From Streptomyces sp. SCUT-3 (GTDB lineage: Bacteria > Actinomycetota > Actinomycetes > Streptomycetales > Streptomycetaceae): a stretch of DNA of 64,000 nucleotides. The position numbers and the translations under genes were made by a program. Each line of letters opens with the position of its first letter. Position 1 is the first letter of the stretch. Under the pieces are notes generated by a model that was not told the DNA's origin, did not search any database, and saw only the letters and a list, made by a program, of their open reading frames with translations. The stretch lies in NCBI RefSeq assembly GCF_014083985.1, contig NZ_CP046907.1:2770001-2834000 (forward strand). The letters run 5' to 3'. Shown in pieces: positions 36,031 through 44,264 of the stretch.

Positions 36031-36078
36031 CCGGCCCGGGGCGCGGAACGGCGCCCGGCCCGGGGCCCGGAACGGCAC
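36031..36078. repeat. 24-bp tandem duplication
   Basis: Two 24-base copies starting CCGGCCCGGGGC and differing at only two positions, with the start of a third, lie between the DrrA-like operon and the DUF5701 gene. No function is evident. Confidence 0.75.
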
Positions 36079-36101
36079 CCGGCCCGCCGCCCGTGCCTTC
36101 G

Positions 36102-36875
36102 TCACTCCGCGGCGCGGTGCGCGGCGGACGCCATCCCGAGCCAGGTGTGCGGGTTGCCCTCCCAGCACCAGCCGAGCTTGGGGGTGTTCCGGCTGATCCA
36201 GATCGCGGGGACCCTGCTGTCCCCGCACCGGGAGCCGCCCAGGGAGAAGCACTTGTTCTTCACCAGGATCCCGGGGTGCTGGGTCACCAGGGCGATGCCC
36301 TCCTCCATCGTCAGCAGGGTCCGCCCGCGCCGCGCGACGGTCTCCATCGCCGTCTTCGGGACGGCCCCGCAGAACTCCTCCCCGCGCTCGACGCCGAACA
36401 GCAGGTAGGCGCGCCCGTCGGGGAGGTCCACCCCCTCCGCGGGGACGAACCGCGCGACGGAGCCGGGCTCGAAGGACCGGTCGACGAACCCGGCCCCGGT
36501 CCTGCCGGGCAGCACGGTCAGGGACATGGACTCCTCGACCGGCACCAGCGCCCTGGTGACGACCAGGACGAACGGCACGCGCCCCTCCGCGGGGTCGGGT
36601 GCGGGCAGCGCCGCGCCGTGCGCGACGGCGGCGGACCGCAGCGGCGTGACGACCGCGGCGAACGCCTGCTCGTCCAGGCCGGCGCGCGCCGGGTACCCCA
36701 GCCGCAGGAGGTTCTCCACCTGCCGGTCGAACTCCTTCCCGGCCCCGGACGCCCCCTGGGCCACCTGCTCCGCCGCCTGCGGCCGGGACTGCTGCGGGCG
36801 GGACTGCTGCGGTTGTGCCTGCTGGCCGGACTGCTGGGAGGACTGCTGGGAGGACTGCTGGCGGGTGATCGACAT
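36102..36875 (-). CDS. DUF5701 family protein
   Basis: This 257-residue protein starts at ATG 36875 behind GGAAAGG. Its first ~40 residues are a Gln/Ser/Arg-rich low-complexity stretch. The rest resembles DUF5701 proteins of actinobacteria, with a conserved C-terminal part containing HPGILVKNKCFSLGGSRCGD and WISRNTPKLGWCWEGNPH. No catalytic motif is recognisable and no function is established. It diverges from a TetR regulator across a dyad that probably controls one or both genes. The Gln-rich N-terminus is likely disordered. Confidence 0.8.
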   Translation of the reverse strand: MSITRQQSSQQSSQQSGQQAQPQQSRPQQSRPQAAEQVAQGASGAGKEFDRQVENLLRLGYPARAGLDEQAFAAVVTPLRSAAVAHGAALPAPDPAEGRVPFVLVVTRALVPVEESMSLTVLPGRTGAGFVDRSFEPGSVARFVPAEGVDLPDGRAYLLFGVERGEEFCGAVPKTAMETVARRGRTLLTMEEGIALVTQHPGILVKNKCFSLGGSRCGDSRVPAIWISRNTPKLGWCWEGNPHTWLGMASAAHRAAE

Positions 36876-36933
36876 GCGGGACCTTTCCAATGTCTTTGCG
36901 GGACTGTCCTTGCCGGACCGAAAACTCGGTCGA

Positions 36934-36947
36934 ACCTATAAATAGGT
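36934..36947. promoter_or_regulatory. AT-rich dyad, probable TetR operator
   Basis: ACCTAT-AA-ATAGGT lies between the divergent DUF5701 and TetR genes in an otherwise GC-rich region, flanked on both sides by GGTCGA. The size and position fit autoregulation by the adjacent TetR protein. Confidence 0.55.
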
Positions 36948-36986
36948 CGAGCACAGTTTTATTCCCGCCCATGAGACGATGCGGCC

Positions 36987-37637
36987 ATGAGCACGCCGAC
37001 GACGGGGCTGCGCGAGCAGAAGAAGAAGCAGACCAGGCGGACGATCTCGGACCACGCCACCCGGCTCTTCCTGGAGCGGGGCTTCGACCGGGTGACGATC
37101 GCCGAGGTCGCGGCGGCGGCCGGGGTCGCCAAGATGACCGTCACCAACTACTTCCCCCGAAAGGAGGACCTCGCCCTGGACCTGCACGAGGAGTTCGTGA
37201 CGGGTCCGGCCCGCGCGGTCGCCGGACGGGCCCCGGGCGAGTCGGCGCTCGCCGCACTGCACCGCACCCTCCTGGACTCGGTGCGGCGGCACGACCCGGT
37301 CATCGGCTTCTCCGGGCCCGGGTTCGCCCGCATGGTCACCGACAGCCCCGTGCTCCTGGCCCGCCTGCGGGAGTTCCATGAGCAGCGCGAGGCCGCGCTG
37401 GCCGCCGTGCTCGCCGAGGAGACCGGAGCCGGTCCGCACGACGTCCGTCCCCGCGTCGCCGCCGCCCAGCTCGCCGGCGCCCACCGCGTCCTGTTCGACG
37501 AGACCCTGCGCCGCACCCTGGAGGGCCAGGACGACGAGCGGATCGCCGCAGCCGTCACCGACGCCGCCCACGCCGCCTTCGCCCTGCTGGAGCCCGCCCT
37601 CGGCGACTACGCCGTACGCCGGCCCGGGCCGCACTGA
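36987..37637 (+). CDS. TetR/AcrR family transcriptional regulator
   Basis: This 216-residue protein has a canonical TetR helix-turn-helix near residues 20-60 (ATRLFLERGFDRVTIAEVA, then TVTNYFPRKEDL). A divergent C-terminal ligand-binding domain of about 150 residues follows. It is divergent from the DUF5701 gene with an AT-rich dyad between them, so repression of that gene and of itself is the simplest model. The ligand is unknown. Confidence 0.93.
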   Translation: MSTPTTGLREQKKKQTRRTISDHATRLFLERGFDRVTIAEVAAAAGVAKMTVTNYFPRKEDLALDLHEEFVTGPARAVAGRAPGESALAALHRTLLDSVRRHDPVIGFSGPGFARMVTDSPVLLARLREFHEQREAALAAVLAEETGAGPHDVRPRVAAAQLAGAHRVLFDETLRRTLEGQDDERIAAAVTDAAHAAFALLEPALGDYAVRRPGPH

Positions 37638-37735
37638 GCCGGGGTCCCGGCGCCCCGGCCCCGGGACCGGCGCCCGTCTCCCGCCACCGGGACCGGCACC
37701 TGCCCCACAGCACCGGCCTCCCCGCCGTCCTCCGG

Positions 37736-38437
37736 TCAGGGCCGCCCGGAGGCGGGGCCCGGGGGCCCGCCGGCCTCCCCGCGTCTGCGCACGGCCCCCT
37801 GGACGGCGTTGACCAGCACCCGGGCCGCCACCCCGACCAGCAGGAGTCCCACGGCCATCTGCACCGACACCATGAGGCGCGCCGACTGCGAGCGGGCGGT
37901 GATGTCCCCGAAGCCGGTCGTGCTGAACACGGTGAGCGTGAAGTACAGGGAGTCGGTCCGGGTGAGGAACTCGTTGAAGCTGCCCGGCTCGGCCAGCTCC
38001 AGGAGGTGGTAGGCCGTCGCGAAGAGCAGGACGAAGAACACGACGGTGGTGGAGAGCGCCTCGACGCCCCGCAGCTTCGGGTAGGGGGAGTGCCTGATCG
38101 CGCGGATGTGCCAGAGGAAGAGCGCCAGCACGCCGAGCAGGCCGAGGACGAGACTGACCGCCGCCTCGTCGGTGAAGCCGCTGTCCATGGGCAGCAGGTA
38201 GTAGGCGGCCACCAGGCCGGCCGTGGTGACGGCGGGCCGTACCGCCACCACCAGCGGCACGCGGTCCCGCGGCGTCCGGCCCGGGCGCGTCCCGCCCTCC
38301 CCGCCGCTCCCGTTCCGACGGTCCGAACCGGGCTCTCCCACAGGCCTCTCCCGTCCCTCTCGGCGCCGACCGGGCCTCCGTCGCGCTGGTCTGCGCACGC
38401 CGGGCACCCCTGGGCGAGCATAGAATAAGAAAAGCAC
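37736..38437 (-). CDS. Ion channel family membrane protein (K+ channel-like)
   Basis: The protein has up to 233 residues. Hydrophobic segments near residues 68-87, 90-112, 128-148 and 185-210 flank a pore loop with TVFSTTGFGDITA. TTGFGD matches a potassium-type selectivity filter. There is no large C-terminal RCK domain, so gating is not evident. The first ~55 residues, from a GTG at 38437, are Arg/Gly-rich and may not be translated, so the true start could be farther in. It converges on the TetR gene and appears to stand alone. Confidence 0.82.
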   Translation of the reverse strand: MLFLFYARPGVPGVRRPARRRPGRRREGRERPVGEPGSDRRNGSGGEGGTRPGRTPRDRVPLVVAVRPAVTTAGLVAAYYLLPMDSGFTDEAAVSLVLGLLGVLALFLWHIRAIRHSPYPKLRGVEALSTTVVFFVLLFATAYHLLELAEPGSFNEFLTRTDSLYFTLTVFSTTGFGDITARSQSARLMVSVQMAVGLLLVGVAARVLVNAVQGAVRRRGEAGGPPGPASGRP

Positions 38438-38636
38438 CGTAGTTCGCTTTCTCCATCAATCGGACTTTCGGCATCCGGGCCCGCAAACCTCCCGGCCTCC
38501 GGGGTCCGCAGAAGTCCCCTCGTGCCGCCCCGCGGGCCCGCGAGGCACCCCGAAAAGCCCGCCACCGGCCGGCGGGTCCCGCCCCCGGGCGGCCCCGCAC
38601 CCCGGTGGGGAACAGCCCCTCACCGAGGGAGGATCC

Positions 38637-39338
38637 ATGGCCGCGACCCCGGACCCCGCACCGACCCGAAGCCCCGCGGACCCGCAGGACGCCCTCGGCA
38701 GACTGGGAGGGTCGTGGACCTGGGCCCTCGGCCTCGCCCTCGTCACCCTCGCGGCCGGCGTCCTGGTGCTCGTCTGGCCCGGCGAGACCCTGCAGGTCCT
38801 GGCGGTGATCGTGGGACTGCAACTGCTGATCACCGGCGTGTTCCGCTTCGTGAGCGCGTTCTCCGGGGACCGCGCCCGGGGCGACAGCAGGGCGACGGCC
38901 CTGATCATCGCGGTGCTCGCCGTCCTGGCGGGTGTGCTGTGCCTGCGCAACCCCCTGCAGACGATCACCGCGCTGACCCTGATCGTCGGCACGTTCTGGC
39001 TGGTCTCCGGGCTCCTGACGGTGTTCGTGGCGATCATGGAGCGCGATCTCGCCCACCGGGCCACGGCCTTCGCGACCGGCGTCCTCGGAATGGTCGCCGG
39101 AATCGTGGTCCTCGCCTTCCCCGTGCAGTCCGCGGTCGCACTGACCAGGCTGCTCGGACTGTGGCTCGTCCTGCTCGGCATCGCCGAACTGACGGGGGCC
39201 GTCGCCCTCCGTTCCGTGTCCCACCGGATCTCCGCCCGGGCCGCCGGAGCCGCCGCCGCCCGCCAGGCCGCCGGCGCGGGCGGACGGACCACCACCACCG
39301 GCGGCCGCGCCGTCGGCGGCGACTGGGACCGCCGCTGA
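38637..39338 (+). CDS. HdeD/DUF308 family membrane protein
   Basis: This 233-residue protein starts at ATG 38637 behind GAGGGAGGA. Six hydrophobic segments between residues ~28 and ~195 are arranged in pairs with short loops, as in the HdeD family (for example GLALVTLAAGVLVLVWPGET and the LLIVG/LLTG-type turns). A small Ala/Gly/Arg-rich tail follows. HdeD proteins are linked to acid or stress responses in enterobacteria, but in actinobacteria the role is unknown. It stands alone between divergent and unrelated neighbours. Confidence 0.87.
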   Translation: MAATPDPAPTRSPADPQDALGRLGGSWTWALGLALVTLAAGVLVLVWPGETLQVLAVIVGLQLLITGVFRFVSAFSGDRARGDSRATALIIAVLAVLAGVLCLRNPLQTITALTLIVGTFWLVSGLLTVFVAIMERDLAHRATAFATGVLGMVAGIVVLAFPVQSAVALTRLLGLWLVLLGIAELTGAVALRSVSHRISARAAGAAAARQAAGAGGRTTTTGGRAVGGDWDRR

Positions 39339-39629
39339 CCCGCCCGTCGAGGACGCCGGCCGCACAGGGACAGTGGTGCTACCAGCAGGTGACCTGCAGG
39401 ATGCAGACGCGCCGGTGGCGTGGCACGACAGGGCAGAGGAACACGCCACCTGCCACGCACGCGGTCTGCACGCCCTCTCCGGCGCCCTGGCAGGAGGAGC
39501 CCTCCGAGTACAGGGCGGCGGTGCGGGAGGCCTCGTCGGGCCGGCCGGCCCTGCAGGGATTCCTCGACGCCCTCCGTGCGGCATCCCGTGCAGAGCTCCC
39601 GTGAGCCCGCGGACGCCGCACCTGGACGC
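39339..39629. other. Intergenic stretch without a convincing gene
   Basis: About 290 bases separate the HdeD-like gene from the MerR promoter. The minus strand has an open frame from ATG 39669 to 39379 (96 residues) whose tail is rich in Cys, Thr and Trp (VFLCPVVP, then CILQVTCW). It has no ribosome-binding site and overlaps the MerR promoter and start, so it is not called as a gene. No hairpin or promoter stands out here. Confidence 0.4.
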
Positions 39630-39660
39630 TTGAGTCTCCAGCGGCTGGAGGGTCCAGGAT
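39630..39660 (+). promoter_or_regulatory. MerR-type promoter with 19-bp spacer and central dyad
   Basis: A -35-like TTGAGT (39630-39635) and a -10-like CAGGAT (39655-39660) are separated by exactly 19 bases that contain the dyad CTCCAG-CGG-CTGGAG. This is the classical over-long promoter activated by DNA twisting by MerR proteins. The -10 ends 7 bases before the ATG, so the transcript is probably leaderless. Confidence 0.75.
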
Positions 39661-39667
39661 CTCGCCC

Positions 39668-40579
39668 ATGGACGACGAACGCCCCGAGCTGCTCACCATC
39701 GGCCGGCTCGCGCACCGCACCGGGCTTCCGGTGCGCACCCTGCGCTTCTGGTCGGACGCGGGAGCGGTGCCGCCCGTGGCCCGCTCCGCGAGCGGCTACC
39801 GGCTGTACGACACCGGGTCCGTGGCCCGCGTCGAGCTGGTCCGCACCCTGCGGGAGCTGGGCCTCGGGCTCGACGACGTGTGCCGGGTGCTGAGCGGCCG
39901 GACCACGGTCGCCGAGGTCGCCGACGCGCACGTGGCCGCGCTCGACGCGCGGATCCGCTCGCTCCGGGTGAGCCGGGCCGTCCTGTCCACCGTGGCGAAG
40001 CGTGGTTCCACAGCTGAGGAGACGGCACTGATGAACCGGTTGGCGCGGCTTTCCGCCGCAGAGCGCAGTCAGATCGTCGACGAGTTCAAGGAGGAGGTGT
40101 TCGGCGGCCTCGACGTCGAACCGCACCTGCGCGACCGCATGAACACGTTCGGCGTCGAACTGCCCGACGACCCCACGCCCGGGCAGGTCGACGCCTGGAT
40201 CGAGTTGGCCGAGCTGGTGCGGGACCCCGGTTTCCGCGCCCGGTTGCGCACCTGGCTGGAGCTCAACACCCCCGCGCCCGGGCAGGGGCGTCCCCCCGGT
40301 GCGTCCGTCTGGTGGGCCAGGCAGGTCGTGCAGACCGTCACGGAGGTCAGGGAGCGCGGGGTCGCCCCCGGATCGCCGGAGGCGGCCGAAGTGCTGTCCG
40401 GGCTGTTCGGCGACGCCGACCGGGCCGCCGTGCTGCGCAGCGTGGAGGCCGGGATCGAGGCGGGGGCCGAGCGCTACCGCAGGCTCGTCGCCCGCGTGCG
40501 CGGACAGGATGCCTCGCCCGACGCGACCGAGGAGCTGCAGTGGCTGGCACGGGCCCTGCGCGCTGCGGACCGGACCTGA
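39668..40579 (+). CDS. MerR family transcriptional regulator
   Basis: This 303-residue regulator has an N-terminal MerR helix-turn-helix (LLTIGRLAHRTGLPVRTLRF, with ASGYRLYD in the wing) at residues ~8-75. A dimerisation coiled coil runs to ~125. The effector domain is a long, acidic, helical part of ~175 residues. The start codon follows the -10 box so closely that a leaderless message is likely, and the dyad in the 19-bp spacer implies autoregulation. The C-terminal domain resembles multidrug-binding MerR proteins only in size; no Cys metal ligands are present, so a metal sensor is unlikely. Confidence 0.92.
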   Translation: MDDERPELLTIGRLAHRTGLPVRTLRFWSDAGAVPPVARSASGYRLYDTGSVARVELVRTLRELGLGLDDVCRVLSGRTTVAEVADAHVAALDARIRSLRVSRAVLSTVAKRGSTAEETALMNRLARLSAAERSQIVDEFKEEVFGGLDVEPHLRDRMNTFGVELPDDPTPGQVDAWIELAELVRDPGFRARLRTWLELNTPAPGQGRPPGASVWWARQVVQTVTEVRERGVAPGSPEAAEVLSGLFGDADRAAVLRSVEAGIEAGAERYRRLVARVRGQDASPDATEELQWLARALRAADRT

Positions 40580-40738
40580 CCGGCCGGGACGCGGGGCGTC
40601 ATGGCCGGCGGGTTCGGCCACCCGGGCGGCCTCCGAGCGCTCGCGCCGCCCGCACGGGGGCCCGCTTCCCCGCGCGGCCTCGAATGCGGCGTCCGGCAAC
40701 CGCCGGTGCGGCCGCGGCGGACACGGGAGCCTGGGCGC

Positions 40739-41224
40739 ATGACCACGACACCACCGGTCCCCGCGCTCCGGTTCCTCCCGATCCCGGCCGAGGCGCTGGA
40801 CGCCGTGCGCACCGGCACCGCCGACGCCTCCGGTGCCCCCGTCGAGCACGCCGCGGCGGGGGGCGGTGAGCCCCTGCGCTGCTGCCTGCGCGACGCCGCG
40901 CCCGGCGAGGAGCTGATCCTCTTCGGCTACGCGCTGCCGCTCCCCGCGGGCCCGTACCGCGAGGCGGGTCCGGTGTTCGCCCACGCGCGCCCCTGCGCGG
41001 GGCCCGTCGACACGGCCGTCCACCCGCCCGACTGGCGCGGGCGCCCCCAGGTGCTGCGCGCGTACGACGCCCGCGGCCGGATCCACGACGCGTCCAGGCT
41101 GCACGACGGCAGGGACCCGGAGAAGGTCCTCGCCGGCATGTTCGCCGATCCGGGCGTGGTGCGGATCCACAGCCGCAACATCGTCTGGGGCTGCTACATG
41201 TTCACGGTCGTCCGGGCCGGTTGA
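40739..41224 (+). CDS. DUF1203 family protein
   Basis: This 161-residue soluble protein starts at ATG 40739. It has the family features RFLPIPAEALDAVR near the start, CCLRDAAPGEELILFGY in the middle and a conserved C-terminal RIHSRNIVWGCYMFTV. DUF1203 proteins are widespread but uncharacterised, and no catalytic residues can be named with confidence. It stands alone between the MerR gene and a convergent tiny ORF, with no sign of an operon. Confidence 0.85.
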   Translation: MTTTPPVPALRFLPIPAEALDAVRTGTADASGAPVEHAAAGGGEPLRCCLRDAAPGEELILFGYALPLPAGPYREAGPVFAHARPCAGPVDTAVHPPDWRGRPQVLRAYDARGRIHDASRLHDGRDPEKVLAGMFADPGVVRIHSRNIVWGCYMFTVVRAG

Positions 41225-41335
41225 GGAGCCGCGGCCCTCGGCGACCCTTCTCACGCCCCACCGGGCCGGCCGGCCCGCCGACCGGCCGGCCCGGTGGGCC
41301 GGGTCCGCCCGCGCATCGCGGCGGGCGGGCCGCCG

Positions 41336-41452
41336 TCAGTCGAAGAAGCCCTCGACGATGCTCTCGGCGAACTCGCCGCCGACCGCCTCGGCCGTCTCCT
41401 CGACGACCTCTTCCACGGCCTCCTCGAAGATCTCCCCGAAGATGTCGTCCAT
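41336..41452 (-). CDS. Very acidic 38-residue small protein
   Basis: An ORF from ATG 41452 encodes a 38-residue peptide starting MDDIFGEIFEEAVEEVVEE. It is almost entirely Glu/Asp plus Val, Ala, Phe and Gly in a heptad-like amphipathic pattern that should form a helix. A GGGAGGGG ribosome-binding site lies about 10 bases upstream. The open frame extends further upstream but loses coding character. No family is recognised. The compact ORF, good RBS and non-random composition support it as real, with unknown role. Confidence 0.5.
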   Translation of the reverse strand: MDDIFGEIFEEAVEEVVEETAEAVGGEFAESIVEGFFD

Positions 41453-41622
41453 GTGCCGCAACCCCTCCCTGAGTGTGGCGCGCTGCGCCTGCCGGTGACC
41501 CGAGGGCCCCGTCGGCCCGCCGGTTCCGCGACACCGCCCGAGGCGGCCGTGACCCGTGGTCAATCCCCCCAACGCGCCTTCCACGGCCGGGAGTTCCCGG
41601 AAAATTCAATGCACGACGCACG

Positions 41623-41654
41623 AGGGCTCCCGGGCCTGGAAGCCCGGGAGCCCT
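41623..41654 (-). terminator. Terminator after the multicopper oxidase gene
   Basis: Perfect 13-base arms (AGGGCTCCCGGGC) with a 6-base loop lie 36 bases beyond the oxidase stop codon in its direction of transcription. Confidence 0.8.
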
Positions 41655-41689
41655 GGAGTCCGCGGCCGGCCGCCGCGCCGGCCGGCCGG

Positions 41690-43249
41690 TCAGCGCGGCT
41701 TGACGTCGACGCGGCCCATCTGCCCGGCGGAGGAGTGGCCGAGGTGGTGGCAGTGGTAGACGTACTGGCCCGCGTAGCCGCTCCACGACACGGCGATGCA
41801 GACGCTCTCACCGGGCGGGACCGACACGGTGTCCTTCCAGCCCGACTCGCCCGGGCCGACCGGGCTCTCATTGCGGTGGATCACCCGGAACTGCGCCAGG
41901 TGGGTGTGGAAGCTGTGGTGGATGAAGTAGCCGGGCTTGTGGTGGCCGGGGCTGTCGATGTTCTTGATCCGCCACAGCTCGTGGCTGCCCAGGGTGGTCT
42001 CGACGTCCACCCGCTTCGGGTCGTAGGACTTGCCGTTGATCAGGAAGGTCGGGTCGCTGGTCATGATGAACTCCCGCTCCCTCGACGGCTTGGGGAGGGA
42101 GGGGAACTCGGTGAGCCGGTCGGGGATCCGGCTGCGGTCCTTGGCCTCGCGGACGATGTCGAACCGCATGATCTCCGGCCGCTCCTTGAGCGCGGCCGTG
42201 TTCTCCAGCACGATCGAGGAGCCGACCCGGTACCGGGAGAAGTCGACGATGATCTCCGCGCGCTCCGCGCCCACCAGCTCGATCTCGTCGCGCACGACCG
42301 GGCCTTCGAGCAGGCCGCAGTCGGTGGCGATCTGCACGAACTCCGCGCCGTCGGCGAACCGCAGCTTGACGTTGCGGTTGATCGAGACGTTGTAGAGGCG
42401 GAGCCGGTACTTGCGGGCCGCGACCTTGAAGTACGGCCGCTCCTTGCCGTTGACCAGCATGTGGGGGCAGTCGATGGGCCGGGCGAACCTGAGTTTGCCG
42501 TCCGCCTCGATGCGGGCGTCGCGGATCACCAGCGGCAGGTCGTACTGCCCCTTGGGCAGGGGCAGGCGGCGCTCCTCCTCGTCGCTGAGCAGGTAGACGC
42601 CGTACAGGCCCATGTAGACGTTCTCGGCCTCGGTGCCGTGCGAGTGGTCGTGGTACCAGAGGGAGGCGGCGCGCTGCTTGTTCGGGTAGCGGTACGTGTA
42701 GTGCCCGTCCTTGCCCACGACGTCCATGGGCAGGCCGTCGTACTTCGAGGGGACGCGGCCGCCGTGCAGGTGGGTGCAGGTGGGGTTGTCGAGCTCGTTG
42801 TGGTGCTCGAGGACCACCTCGTGGCCGCGGTTCGCCTTGATCATCGGGCCGGGGAAGCAGCCGGCGTAGGTGAACACCGTGCTCTTCAGGCCCTTGACGA
42901 TCTCCACCCGGGCCTTGTGCTGACGCATGCTGTACACGTCCGTCATCACGGTGCGCCCCGAGCGCGGCGAGCGCCCCGAGTGGCTCGCCGCCGGCTTCAT
43001 GGCCCCCAGGACGGGCATGGCGTGGGCGAACGGCGCGGCCTTCGCGAGGTCGCCGAGCTCGTCGGGGGCCGCGAAGGCGCGGGCGGGCGACGGGCTCGTG
43101 AAGGTGTCCTCCGGGACCGCGACGTCCGTGAGGGCGCCCGTGCCCGCGGTGAGGCGGGGGGCTGCGTAGGGGGCGGACCCCTCCAGGGGGATCAGGAACG
43201 CGGCTCCCCCGGCGGTGGCGAACTTCAGCAGGTCTCTCCGGTCCAGCAC
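41690..43249 (-). CDS. Multicopper oxidase with Tat-type signal
   Basis: This 519-residue oxidase starts at GTG 43249 behind GGAGAGG. The N-terminus RRDLLKFATAGGAAFL is a twin-arginine export signal. All four copper-binding stretches are visible: THLHGG, WYHDHSHGT, HHSFHTHLAQF and YHCHHLGHSSAGQM, the last with a Met in axial position. Length and order fit three-cupredoxin-domain oxidases of the CotA/phenoxazinone synthase-like group, which oxidise phenols, metals or bilirubin using oxygen. Substrate is not predictable. It appears monocistronic, with its own terminator. A role in the NRPS pathway is unlikely given the distance. Confidence 0.95.
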   Translation of the reverse strand: MLDRRDLLKFATAGGAAFLIPLEGSAPYAAPRLTAGTGALTDVAVPEDTFTSPSPARAFAAPDELGDLAKAAPFAHAMPVLGAMKPAASHSGRSPRSGRTVMTDVYSMRQHKARVEIVKGLKSTVFTYAGCFPGPMIKANRGHEVVLEHHNELDNPTCTHLHGGRVPSKYDGLPMDVVGKDGHYTYRYPNKQRAASLWYHDHSHGTEAENVYMGLYGVYLLSDEEERRLPLPKGQYDLPLVIRDARIEADGKLRFARPIDCPHMLVNGKERPYFKVAARKYRLRLYNVSINRNVKLRFADGAEFVQIATDCGLLEGPVVRDEIELVGAERAEIIVDFSRYRVGSSIVLENTAALKERPEIMRFDIVREAKDRSRIPDRLTEFPSLPKPSREREFIMTSDPTFLINGKSYDPKRVDVETTLGSHELWRIKNIDSPGHHKPGYFIHHSFHTHLAQFRVIHRNESPVGPGESGWKDTVSVPPGESVCIAVSWSGYAGQYVYHCHHLGHSSAGQMGRVDVKPR

Positions 43250-43476
43250 CGTTCTTGCCTCTCCTTCGGTCGCAAACCTGTCGACGTGGTTGAAGCCAGG
43301 CCGTGCGGTCTCTTGTGGGACCGGAAGGCGCCGGCCCGGAGACCACCGTTCCCGTTCGGCCCCCCGGGCCGGTCGAACGACAGGGGTGCTTGGGCCGTCC
43401 GTGCAAGAGGTTCACACGCACTGTCCAACCGCCTGGGCGAACGGCGGAGGGGCCCGCGGCGAGGTAACGGGGCTGT

Positions 43477-43517
43477 CGGAAAAGGTTCGGGAAAGACCGG
43501 AAAAGGTCAGGAAAGAC
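43477..43517. repeat. 20-21-bp tandem duplication across the DUF488 stop codon
   Basis: Copies CGGAAAAGGTTCGGGAAAGAC and CGGAAAAGGTCAGGAAAGAC lie head to tail. The second includes the last codons and stop of the DUF488 gene (minus strand), so the first looks like a duplicate of the gene end placed just downstream. Confidence 0.75.
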
Positions 43518-43869
43518 GGGAGACCAGGATGGGCAGGTGACTCTGCCCGATGTCGCCGGTGGCGGTCAGCAGGGTCAGCGGGCGGCCGGAACGGGCGAGG
43601 GTGCGCAGGCGCTCCACGGCCTCGCGGTGGTCCGGGTCGTCGAGCTCGGCCTCGTAGCGGCGGGTGAACTCCTCGTGGCGTTCCGGGGCGTGGCCGTACC
43701 AGCGGCGCAGTTCCGTGGAGGGCGCGACGGCCTTCAACCAGTCGTCGAGCCGGGCCGCCTCCTTGGCGAGCCCTCGCGGCCAGAGGCGGTCCACGAGGAC
43801 CCGGAGCCCGTCGTCGGGGTCGGGGGCTTCGTAGACGCGGCGGGTGCGGAGGTCGGGTTCTGCGGTCAT
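43507..43869 (-). CDS. DUF488 family protein
   Basis: This 120-residue protein starts at ATG 43869 behind GGAGG. It carries the family pattern RVYEAPDPDDGLRVLVDRLWPRG, then LDDWLKAVAPSTELRRWYGH, and a final LTLLTATGDIGQSHLPIL. DUF488 proteins are small, conserved and poorly characterised; a conserved Arg-Leu-Trp-Pro-Arg-Gly core may bind nucleic acid or nucleotide, but this is not established. An open frame extends upstream but the RBS and homology fix this start. Confidence 0.92.
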   Translation of the reverse strand: MTAEPDLRTRRVYEAPDPDDGLRVLVDRLWPRGLAKEAARLDDWLKAVAPSTELRRWYGHAPERHEEFTRRYEAELDDPDHREAVERLRTLARSGRPLTLLTATGDIGQSHLPILVSRLS

Positions 43870-43971
43870 CGCGGTCCTCCTCTGCTCCTTCTCCGTCCAG
43901 CGTAGGACGGGGACGCCGGGAGCGCCGGGCACCGGGGTGCCGGGGCGCCGTCCGCGCCGCGCCGCGGCGGG

Positions 43972-44088
43972 TCAGGTGCGGGAGACGACCCAGATGACGA
44001 AGAACGCCAGGGCGTGGATGACGAAGAAGAAGTAGGCGACGCGGATCCACAGGTGGCGGGACATGTTCTTCTCGTCCGAGGAGTCCAT
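43972..44088 (-). CDS. Tiny single-span membrane protein (DUF6126-like)
   Basis: A 38-residue ORF from ATG 44088 to TGA 43972-43974 has a short polar start (MDSSDEKNMSRHLWIR) and one long hydrophobic segment, VAYFFFVIHALAFFVIWVV, ending SRT. The form resembles the DUF6126 family of small actinobacterial membrane proteins, in which a basic stretch precedes a Phe/His/Ala-rich helix. Function is unknown. It lies between the DUF488 and SulP genes on the same strand, but spacing suggests separate transcription. Confidence 0.65.
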   Translation of the reverse strand: MDSSDEKNMSRHLWIRVAYFFFVIHALAFFVIWVVSRT

Positions 44089-44264
44089 GGCGGCGGGTCA
44101 CGTCCTGTCGGGTGCGGTGGGGCCGGGGCGGGTACGGGGAGGCGCCGGCGCAGGGCGGCGGGGTGGCGTGCACCGGCGGTGGGGCCGCCGGTGCACGGGT
44201 GGGGGACGGTTCGGTGCGGGGCCGTCGGGCCGTCGGGCCGTCAGGTCGTCGGGCTGCCGGGGAA

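Noticed and set aside
36936-41254. Long minus-strand frames across the TetR, HdeD, MerR and DUF1203 genes
   Set aside because: They cross several real genes on the other strand and terminators, with no recognisable motifs or ribosome-binding sites.
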